From: JADFNO01 sp965369945
GTDB lineage: Bacteria; Planctomycetota; Phycisphaerae; Phycisphaerales; SM1A02
DNA: 10,447 bases
Assembly: GCA_965369945.1 (NCBI GenBank)
Contig: CBDUST010000147.1
Coordinates: 1 to 10,447, forward strand
Reading direction: 5' to 3'
The first letter of the stretch is position 1. Each line of letters opens with the position of its first letter. Below, in pieces: positions 1 to 5,645 of the stretch. A model generated the notes under the pieces. The model did no database searches, was not told the origin of the DNA, and saw only the letters and a list, made by a program, of their open reading frames with translations. Made by a program: the position numbers and the translations under genes.

Positions 1-68
1 CCGAGCACACTCCCCCCGTATTCCACCCCCCCCCCCGGCCCTGTGGGCTGGGGGGGGGGGGGGGTGGC
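1..68. repeat. Poly-C/poly-G fold-back at the left edge, probable assembly artefact
   Basis: A run of 11 C (26-36) is followed by a run of 15 G (50-64). The flanks also match as an inverted repeat: CCA before the C run mirrors TGG after the G run. The frame of the aconitase gene stays open through it but encodes only Pro and Gly runs that do not resemble aconitase. I read bases 1 to about 64 as a sequencing or assembly end artefact, or a hairpin that stopped the assembly, and not as genuine coding sequence. Confidence 0.6.
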
Positions 69-573
69 CGTTTCCGGCATCGGTGGACATCCAATTACAA
101 GTATTTACGAAGCAGCGATGAACTACAGGGAAAGCGGAACACCGCTTGTCGTTCTGGCTGGTAAGGACTACGGCATGGGTTCATCGCGCGATTGGGCCGC
201 CAAGGGAACGTTGCTCTTGGGTGTCAAGGCTGTGATCGCCCAAAGCTACGAGCGAATACACCGATCCAATCTCGTGGGGATGGGCGTACTGCCGTTGACA
301 TTCAAGGACGGACAGAGCGCCGAGTCGCTCGGTCTGGATGGCACCGAAACATTCGATATCGAAGTGTCAGACAATGTTCAGCCGCGCCAGGACATTGCCG
401 TGAAAGCGACAACACTCCCCTCTCCCCTTGGGAGAGGGGCTGGGGGTGAGGGTAAATCGAAGACAATCGACTTCACCACTACTTGTCGCATCGACACGCC
501 GGTCGAAGTCGATTACTACCGCAACGGCGGTATCCTTCATACAGTCCTGCGCAATATGGCGAGAGATGCATAA
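43..573 (+). CDS. acnA: Aconitate hydratase, C-terminal swivel domain (5' partial)
   Basis: This is the end of aconitase, the TCA-cycle enzyme that interconverts citrate and isocitrate through cis-aconitate in the cytoplasm. Only the C-terminal swivel domain (domain 4) is present, about 150 of the usual ~900 residues. The family motif YGMGSSRDWAAKG (residues 43-55 counted from GTG 43) carries the Ser and Arg equivalent to the catalytic Ser and substrate-binding Arg of aconitase. ERIHRSNLVGMGVLPL, CRIDTPVEVDYYRNGGILH and VLRNM are also typical of the AcnA/IRP type. The credible coding part begins near base 65; GTG 43 is not a real start, since the gene continues upstream. The odd feature is residues 125-137 (LPSPLGRGAGGEG), encoded by a palindromic repeat where homologues have only a short Ala-Asp-Gly turn. 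The frame is kept, so the enzyme may still work. A REP element starts two bases after the TAA stop. Confidence 0.93.
   Translation: MGWGGGGVAVSGIGGHPITSIYEAAMNYRESGTPLVVLAGKDYGMGSSRDWAAKGTLLLGVKAVIAQSYERIHRSNLVGMGVLPLTFKDGQSAESLGLDGTETFDIEVSDNVQPRQDIAVKATTLPSPLGRGAGGEGKSKTIDFTTTCRIDTPVEVDYYRNGGILHTVLRNMARDA
415..453 (+). repeat. Palindromic repeat inserted in frame inside acnA
   Basis: A perfect 10-bp stem (417-426 with 430-439, CCCCTCTCCC/GGGAGAGGGG, loop CTT) is followed by a G-rich tail, GCTGGGGGTGAGGGT. This matches the general form of a palindromic repeat that I remember as common in intergenic DNA of many environmental bacteria. Here it lies inside a coding region and adds 13 codons (39 bases, a multiple of three), placed in a loop between the strands ending VKATT and starting TIDFTTT. 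Composition differs sharply from the flanking gene. One of the three forward frames of the element contains a stop; the frame used is open. Confidence 0.75.
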
Positions 574-574
574 G

Positions 575-656
575 AAGAAACGCTCGGCTTCCGCCTCGGG
601 CTATGGGAGATAGAGTGTCGTTTTAGTGAATAGCCCTGGGCGGAAGCCCACGGTTT
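575..656. repeat. REP doublet (REPIN), copy 1
   Basis: Two inverted REP-like arms, 575-603 and 629-656, are separated by a 25-base spacer. The reverse complement of the left arm matches the right arm at 22 of 26 positions over the core. Each arm is itself an imperfect palindrome: the right one holds TGGGC-GGAA-GCCCA with a flanking CC/GG pair, and the left one holds GGC-TTCC-GCC inside CCC/GGG-type flanks. It starts immediately after the acnA stop codon and ends 26 bases before the preferred start of the HUH gene. A second copy lies exactly 603 bases downstream in the same orientation. Confidence 0.85.
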
Positions 657-682
657 CTTTGTACCATGTACAATTCATCGCA

Positions 683-1207
683 ATGCCCGCTTACCTGTTC
701 ACATTTCACGCGTACCGATCTTGGAATGCCGACAATCCTCGTGGCTTTGTTCAGCGCGGCAAGGGAATTCAGCCGCCGAACCATGAACTGGCTCGCGCAT
801 ATGATAACGCCGCTAGCGCAGCGCCGATGCGTTTTGGACACGAACATCAACGAATCCTGATTTGGATCGGATTTGATGTCTGCGCTCGTCGTGGTTGGCG
901 GTTGCATTTCGTAGCGACGGAGCCGACACACGTTCACTACCTTGTGAATTGGCGCGGAAGCGAGCGGTGGGATCAGGTCTCGAATCGCATCAAGAACATC
1001 GCTTCGCTCATGCTTGGTCGAAAGCTCCAGGAGCAAGCAAAGTGGTTCTCCAAATCGGGATCACGAAAGCGCGTGCGTGATCGAGAGCATCTGCTTTATC
1101 TGATGAATGAGTATTTGCCGCGCCATCGAGGGTTGAAGTGGTGTGAAGCGGATGATCCGCCGAGCGAACCGGCGGTGAAGAAACCCTCGGCTTCCGCCTC
1201 GGGCTAA
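683..1207 (+). CDS. Small HUH (Y1/IS200-like) protein, probable REP-associated tyrosine transposase (RAYT)
   Basis: The predicted product has 174 residues. Opening residues MPAYLFTFHAYRSW and the central HFVATEPTHVHYLV resemble the REP-associated branch of the IS200/IS605 Y1 transposases. The HVH at residues 83-85 fits the metal-binding HUH motif, and Tyr139 or Tyr144 in LLYLMNEYLPRHRG is the candidate catalytic nucleophile. RAYTs nick single-stranded REP hairpins and are thought to disperse them. I chose ATG 683; an in-frame GTG at 626 would add 19 residues encoded by the right REP arm of copy 1 and is less likely. The gene is bracketed by two REP doublets, the hallmark context of RAYTs. Residues 166-174 (KKPSASASG) and the TAA stop are encoded by the left arm of copy 2. 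The residues before the HVH differ from the usual MPNH-type sequence, so it may be a divergent subgroup. Alternative: a solitary Y1-like protein only fortuitously close to REPs. Confidence 0.68.
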   Translation: MPAYLFTFHAYRSWNADNPRGFVQRGKGIQPPNHELARAYDNAASAAPMRFGHEHQRILIWIGFDVCARRGWRLHFVATEPTHVHYLVNWRGSERWDQVSNRIKNIASLMLGRKLQEQAKWFSKSGSRKRVRDREHLLYLMNEYLPRHRGLKWCEADDPPSEPAVKKPSASASG

Positions 1208-1259
1208 CAGAGCGAGGGAGTTTGTTCAGGCAATAGCCCTGGGCGGAAGCCCACGGTTT
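1178..1259. repeat. REP doublet (REPIN), copy 2
   Basis: It has the same architecture and length (82 bases) as copy 1: left arm 1178-1206, spacer 1207-1231 (25 bases), right arm 1232-1259. The left arms of the two copies differ at one of 29 bases; the right arms are identical over 28 bases. The spacers match at only about 12 of 25 positions, so the arms are conserved and the spacers are not. The left arm overlaps the 3' end of the HUH gene and supplies its stop codon. The right arm ends 21 bases before the ATG of the DinB-like gene. Confidence 0.85.
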
Positions 1260-1280
1260 TCGTAGAGTGTAGACTTGCCC

Positions 1281-1796
1281 ATGAATAGCCAATCTCTCAT
1301 CGATTCACTTGACCGATTCAGAGACATCTTGCCCGCAGTCGTGAACGGGGTCTCAGTTGAGGATGCGCGCTGGAAACGTGCTGACGGCGCATGGTCGATC
1401 CTCGAAATTGTCACGCACATGGCTGATGAGGAGGTCGAGGACTTCCCGGTACGTTTGCGATCGACGCTGACCGACCCCAAACAACAATGGAATCCGATTG
1501 ATCCGGAGGGCTGGGCTGTGGAGCGTCGTTACAACGAAGGGAATCTTGCCGAGCAGGTTCAACGCTTCGTCTCTCTTCGCCGCGAATCCATCACATGGCT
1601 GCGCGATCTGAAGAGCCCCGATTGGTCCAATACGTACGTACATCCCAAGGGCGAGATTTCCGCCGGTGATCTGTTGGCGTCATGGGCGGCGCATGATGCG
1701 CTGCACCTGCGTCAGATCGCCAAGCGTCTCTTTCAGATGACACAGCGCGATGCGGGGGAGTATTCGACAACGTATGCTGGGGATTGGACCGCGTAG
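1281..1796 (+). CDS. DinB-superfamily (DinB_2-type) metal-binding protein
   Basis: This is a 171-residue cytoplasmic protein with the DinB/YfiT-like four-helix-bundle pattern. The three expected metal-ligand histidines are visible: His46 in IVTHMADEE, and His138 and His142 in AAHDALHLRQI. The N-terminal DGAWSILEIVTHMADEE is the characteristic first ligand helix. Family members include thiol-dependent transferases (bacillithiol, mycothiol) and many proteins of unknown substrate; nothing here fixes the substrate. ATG 1281 is preferred; an in-frame TTG at 1275 adds two residues. No good Shine-Dalgarno is visible, because the upstream sequence is the REP arm, so the native promoter may have been displaced or the gene may be read from upstream. 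It is followed by a 138-base gap and is probably not in an operon with the next gene, which has its own strong ribosome site. Confidence 0.82.
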   Translation: MNSQSLIDSLDRFRDILPAVVNGVSVEDARWKRADGAWSILEIVTHMADEEVEDFPVRLRSTLTDPKQQWNPIDPEGWAVERRYNEGNLAEQVQRFVSLRRESITWLRDLKSPDWSNTYVHPKGEISAGDLLASWAAHDALHLRQIAKRLFQMTQRDAGEYSTTYAGDWTA

Positions 1797-1864
1797 CTTT
1801 GCCGCAGCGGCGGCCCAAACAACTGACGATTTACGGAATCGAGGAATACCAATCCGTCGCGTCA

Positions 1865-1877
1865 AGTTGTGACAACT
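1865..1877. promoter_or_regulatory. Short palindrome, possible operator
   Basis: AGTTGT-G-ACAACT is a perfect 6-bp inverted repeat around one base, 57 bases before the start codon of the DUF3179 gene. It is the only clear symmetry in this gap and could be an operator. No convincing -35/-10 pair can be placed around it, and a 13-base palindrome can occur by chance. Confidence 0.2.
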
Positions 1878-1922
1878 GAGGCCGAGCGAGAGATTCAGTA
1901 AGGCCGTAGCTTATTCCTTCTC

Positions 1923-1928
1923 AGGAGG
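1923..1928 (+). promoter_or_regulatory. Strong Shine-Dalgarno of the DUF3179 gene
   Basis: AGGAGG lies six bases before ATG 1935. This fixes the start of the downstream gene. Confidence 0.8.
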
Positions 1929-1934
1929 GCCGAT

Positions 1935-2996
1935 ATGTCTCGGGATTCCGGCCGCATCGCCGATCAATCCTATCAATGGACTCCAGCGCGACTGCTTCTG
2001 GCGGTAGTAATTGTCGCCATCGCAGGCGCTGCCATGGCGGTCGTAGCGAACGTAACGCTCGGTGATCGGGGATTTCCAGAGCGGGCATCCAGGCCCTTGG
2101 GTGCGGCTCGCCCAGCAGCAACTCGACCGACCGTCGACAGCAGTTTCGATTTCGACAACCTCGTTATTTCACGAGCCGATATTCTTCACGGCGGTCCAGG
2201 AAAAGACGGAATCCCGGCGCTTCGCAACCCGGCCACCGTGTCGGTCGCCGACGCGGATTTTCTGGAGCCGGACGATCGTGTCATCGGCCTAACGATCAAC
2301 GATCAATCACGGGCATATCCCCTCGCGATTCTCATCCAGCACGAGGCGGCGAACGATGAGCTTGGCGACACACCCATTCTCGTCGTCTACTGCCCATTAT
2401 GCGATTCAGTCAGCGTGGTCGATCGTCGTCTTGACGGCGAAACACACGAGTTCGGGGTGTCGGGATTGCTCTACAACTCCAACGTCCTGCTGTATGACCG
2501 CAATGACGATTCGCTGTGGTCGCAACTCGGGTTCTCTGCGATCAGCGGACCCAACGCGGGTAAATCACTTCAACATCTCGGTTGGGAGTTGACAACCTTC
2601 GCAGATTGGTCCAAACGCCATCCCGAGTCCACCGTCCTCAGCTTCGACACCGGCCATCAACGCAACTACCGCAGAAATCTATATGGCGACTACTTGGAAT
2701 CGGATCGCTTGATCTTCCCTGTCGCAAACTCCGACACTCGGCTCAAGCGCAAGGATCAGATCATCGCCGTGAAGCTCGGCGAAGCGGTCAAGGCTTATCC
2801 GATCAGCGAGATTCAGCGCGCACCGGACGGAGTCGTTCGCGACACGATCGAGGGACAATCGATCGTGTTGATAGCTGACGCGCAAACCGGCGCCGTTCGT
2901 GTTGTCGAGGCGCCTGCCAACGCCTTCATTGCTCACACCTTTTGGTTCGCCTGGGTTGCCTTTGAGCCTGGGACCGAAATCTACCGAGCGAATTGA
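1935..2996 (+). CDS. DUF3179 domain-containing membrane-anchored protein
   Basis: This 353-residue protein has a single N-terminal hydrophobic segment (about residues 19-40, ARLLLAVVIVAIAGAAMAVVANV). It is probably a signal anchor holding a periplasmic or external domain. Residues ~75-345 match the DUF3179 family: DGIPAL near residue 91, AYPLAIL near 127, the conserved VVYCPLCDS (151-158), GVSGLLYNSNVLLYDR (174-189), SLWSQL, and the closing HTFWFAW. The biochemical role of DUF3179 is not established to my knowledge. The CPLC pair (Cys153, Cys156) and several conserved His and Trp residues could bind metal or act in redox chemistry, but that is inference. A perfect AGGAGG supports the start. 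It shares the export theme with the next two genes but is separated from the six-repeat gene by 159 bases, so a common operon is possible but unproven. Confidence 0.88.
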   Translation: MSRDSGRIADQSYQWTPARLLLAVVIVAIAGAAMAVVANVTLGDRGFPERASRPLGAARPAATRPTVDSSFDFDNLVISRADILHGGPGKDGIPALRNPATVSVADADFLEPDDRVIGLTINDQSRAYPLAILIQHEAANDELGDTPILVVYCPLCDSVSVVDRRLDGETHEFGVSGLLYNSNVLLYDRNDDSLWSQLGFSAISGPNAGKSLQHLGWELTTFADWSKRHPESTVLSFDTGHQRNYRRNLYGDYLESDRLIFPVANSDTRLKRKDQIIAVKLGEAVKAYPISEIQRAPDGVVRDTIEGQSIVLIADAQTGAVRVVEAPANAFIAHTFWFAWVAFEPGTEIYRAN

Positions 2997-3155
2997 GCCC
3001 AGTATGGTGCACGTCCAGCGACACTGATCGATTCTCCTGGTCGAGCGGTAGCTCTTCGGCCTCGGTTCCGTACAATGAATTAGGGCCCATCCATCGTCGC
3101 TTTCATCACCGGCAGGGGATCGCCTCCGATCACTGTCCCCGGGCGAGGACCGACC
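2997..3155. other. Intergenic gap upstream of the six-repeat gene
   Basis: It contains TACAAT (3071-3076), which fits a -10 box, but no -35-like TTGACA at a proper distance. A small hairpin GATCG-CCTC-CGATC (3118-3131) sits 25 bases before the start codon, and GAGGA (3145-3149) can serve as a ribosome site. No T-run terminator is seen. Confidence 0.3.
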
Positions 3156-5618
3156 ATGATGACTCCAATTCAATCCTCTCCCTGGCATCGAATCCGAACG
3201 GCAGCAGTTGCGCTTACCATCTCTTTGCTGGTCCTATTTCCGTCGGCTGTCCTCGCCCAGGGGTTGCCGATGTTCGCCGATCCGATCAGCACCAAGACCC
3301 TCGTGCAATATGCCGATCGCCTCGAACTCTCGGTCGATCAGCGCTTGTCGCTCGAACCGCTCCACGATTCCTATCTCGATCGCTTCCGCCGACTGCGCGA
3401 TAAAGACATGCAGGCCTTCCAGGACCACATGCTGGACATTGCCATCAACTTCATGCGCAGTCGCTTCACGATCCCCGAACGAACCGAGTTGGAACAGTTG
3501 GTCCAGGAGTTTCAGCAGGTTGAATCGAAGATCGCCGCTGTCGATCGATCACTCTTCAACGAAATTGAATCCATCCTCGACGACCGGCAGCACCTCAAAC
3601 TCCAGCGTGTGCGCAAGCAGCGCCGCATCCAAGCGTTCCGAACGATGGTTCTTAGGATCGGCAGAGAATTCAACCCCGGCGCTCGCGCCGATCTGGTCGA
3701 CCTCGTCGAGGGTCTCGATCTGTCAGTCGACGAAGCGGCGCTGGCCGACCCAATACTCGTCAACCACGAGTCGGCCTTGCTCCGTCGGGCCCGGAAGCTC
3801 TATGGCGTTCTCAGCGCGGCTACGACCGACATCCTCGACACGATTGATGAACTCGGCCTGCGCGACCTGTCGCCCGAAGACATGATGCAACTTGGCGGAA
3901 ACCAGGAGTTCCAGGAATCACTTCAGGCAAAATTCGATGAAGTCAGCGTTCAATTCCAAAAGGCTATCCATGATATCAGTCGACTGAACCTCAAGACTGT
4001 ACGCGAGCTTACGAAAGTGTTCAGCGCCGAGAAAACCGCCGAGCTGCGCGATCGATATTATAAGAGCGTCTATCAGTCCGTATACCTGAGTCCCGGCTCG
4101 TATCGTCGCCGCTACGCCGAAGCGGTAAAGCTCGACGACATCGCTCCGGAACTGATCGAGCAGATTCAGCTCCAGGGTGACGAGTTCGTGCGACAGGATG
4201 ATAAGATCATCGATGAACTTGTCGACGTGGTGGAAGAGTCGCGCGAGTATCGCACGATGGAGGTGCTCAATGAAGACGAACCTCGTGCGCTTTACGAGAA
4301 GCTAGCTGATCTTCCGACTCGCCGTGTTGCTCTACTGAAGCGAGCTGATGCGACGCTCGAAGCACTCATTGGCCCCGAACTTTTCGCTCAAACCACAGAG
4401 CGAATCATAGCTGCCCAGCAAAACGTACAGGCAGATGAATTCGGCGCTGTGCAAGGGCCGAACCAACCGTCGCGCGAGCCCCAAGATGGCGAACTCACTT
4501 CTGACGCTGCCTCGCATGCCGAACAACGCGTCAAAGATCCGCGCCTGCCCAATCCCATCGCTGTCGGCGAGTTCAAGCGATTCGTTCGACTATCAAGGAT
4601 CGGTGGCGGCAATACCGCCGTCCTCGATCTGCTGTATCAGGACTACCGCGAGAAGTTCGATGAGAGCCTTTACGCCCCACTTACCGAAGAGAATCCGACC
4701 GAGGCCGATGAACCAGAGCCCGATGACGACGACTTGCTTCAAGATCGGCTCGTCAGGTTACAAGAAGCAGATGACCGGTTCTTTGATGATGTCGCCATCA
4801 TGGCCTCCAACGAACAGCAGTCGAAATCCGTCGAACGACTCCGACTGCTTCGGCAACGCAGCGTCTACCACGACGTCACGAACGCCTACGGCCCATTCTG
4901 GGGCGACAGCGGGCGTGTCGCAGACCTTGTCCAACTCGTCTATGAAGCCGAGCTAGACCAGTCCACACTGCAAACAATTGGTCCAGTACTCGATTCATAT
5001 GAATCTGAGTCGTCCCCGGTCTACAAAGAACGTCTTGACATGGCCAAGTCAGCAAAGCGCCGTCTTGATGCGGCTCGACGGGCTGGTGACAGTAGCGCAT
5101 CTCCGGGGGTTGGCGAAGCCATCATGGAAAAGTGGCGCCAACAGCAGCAGCAACTCACCGAAGTTCGTCGTCGGATATCCAACATTACTGAAGAGCATCT
5201 TGAACAAGTCCTCAGCCAACTGTCCCCGGTTGCGGCCCACCAGCTTCGATTTGCCTATAACCGCAAAGCGTTTCCCGATGTCTACCGCGACTCAATCGAG
5301 ATTGAAAGATCATTCGATTCCGTTCTCAAGCTTCCCGATCTCTCCGAGTCACAGCGCGCACAAATCGACGAGATTGCTCAGAACTTTCGTTCACGCTTCA
5401 TGGAGATTAGCGACAAAGGAATCACGTTGCGGCGCGAACAGGAAAGTGAGTCGGGCAGCGCTTCGTTTAGAATGCCTTCGCGCCGCATGCTCGAACGCGA
5501 ACTCGAGCGTGAGCGCCTCAAGTTCGACCGCGACGAAGTCTGCGCCCGCGCCATGATGCACCTGCGCCTAGCGCTCTCCGAAGCACAGGCTGAATATCTC
5601 CCCCAACTGGAACGCTAA
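3156..5618 (+). CDS. Exported 820-residue helical protein with six CpxP/Spy-like repeats
   Basis: The N-terminus is a clear signal peptide: basic HRIR, hydrophobic TAAVALTISLLVLF, then AVLA/QG, with predicted cleavage after Ala34. The rest is highly charged and almost wholly helical. By eye, one unit recurs six times: an opening like YADRLELSVDQRLSLEPLHD followed by a charged helix, then, about 80 residues on, a closing like QLSPVAAHQLRFAYNRKAFP. Openings start near residues 52, 183, 320, 476, 591 and 723; closings near 133, 276, 397, 540, 676 and 786. The opening resembles the LTxxQ-type helices of periplasmic CpxP/Spy/ZraP-like proteins, which bind metals or unfolded proteins. That link is inference from pattern only. 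An acidic low-complexity stretch (about 511-526) lies in unit 4 and a Gln run (662-666) in unit 5. Two ATGs (3156, 3159) are possible starts. It converges with the VIT/VWA gene. Confidence 0.75.
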   Translation: MMTPIQSSPWHRIRTAAVALTISLLVLFPSAVLAQGLPMFADPISTKTLVQYADRLELSVDQRLSLEPLHDSYLDRFRRLRDKDMQAFQDHMLDIAINFMRSRFTIPERTELEQLVQEFQQVESKIAAVDRSLFNEIESILDDRQHLKLQRVRKQRRIQAFRTMVLRIGREFNPGARADLVDLVEGLDLSVDEAALADPILVNHESALLRRARKLYGVLSAATTDILDTIDELGLRDLSPEDMMQLGGNQEFQESLQAKFDEVSVQFQKAIHDISRLNLKTVRELTKVFSAEKTAELRDRYYKSVYQSVYLSPGSYRRRYAEAVKLDDIAPELIEQIQLQGDEFVRQDDKIIDELVDVVEESREYRTMEVLNEDEPRALYEKLADLPTRRVALLKRADATLEALIGPELFAQTTERIIAAQQNVQADEFGAVQGPNQPSREPQDGELTSDAASHAEQRVKDPRLPNPIAVGEFKRFVRLSRIGGGNTAVLDLLYQDYREKFDESLYAPLTEENPTEADEPEPDDDDLLQDRLVRLQEADDRFFDDVAIMASNEQQSKSVERLRLLRQRSVYHDVTNAYGPFWGDSGRVADLVQLVYEAELDQSTLQTIGPVLDSYESESSPVYKERLDMAKSAKRRLDAARRAGDSSASPGVGEAIMEKWRQQQQQLTEVRRRISNITEEHLEQVLSQLSPVAAHQLRFAYNRKAFPDVYRDSIEIERSFDSVLKLPDLSESQRAQIDEIAQNFRSRFMEISDKGITLRREQESESGSASFRMPSRRMLERELERERLKFDRDEVCARAMMHLRLALSEAQAEYLPQLER

Positions 5619-5645
5619 CGGTCACCTCTGCGCCGATTCACTGCG
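5619..5645. other. 27-base convergent junction without visible terminator
   Basis: The plus-strand six-repeat gene and the minus-strand VIT/VWA gene end tail to tail with only 27 bases between their stop codons. I see no stem with a T-run on either strand, so the transcripts may overlap, or end by Rho or inside the opposite gene. Confidence 0.5.

Noticed and set aside
428..613. A 61-codon frame overlapping the end of acnA and ending in KKRSASASGYGR
   Set aside because: It is a shadow of acnA that happens to enter the REP arm; acnA is clearly the coding frame here.
626..682. GTG 626 as start of the HUH protein
   Set aside because: The extension would be encoded mostly by the REP arm and family members appear to start at MPAYLFT; kept only as an alternative.
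623..1036. Minus-strand 137-codon frame opposite the HUH gene
   Set aside because: It is the shadow of a recognisable plus-strand protein and has no family resemblance.
575..1259. CRISPR-like repeat-spacer arrangement, because 82-base units with 25-base spacers recur
   Set aside because: There are only two units, 603 bases apart, with inverted arms rather than tandem direct repeats, and a gene lies between them; the REPIN reading explains all of this.
3071..3076. TACAAT as a -10 box for the six-repeat gene
   Set aside because: No TTGACA-like -35 box occurs 16-19 bases upstream, so it is not strong enough to list as a promoter.
5140..5153. CAG-rich run as a microsatellite
   Set aside because: It is a short codon run for Gln within the repeat protein and shows no length beyond what coding use explains.
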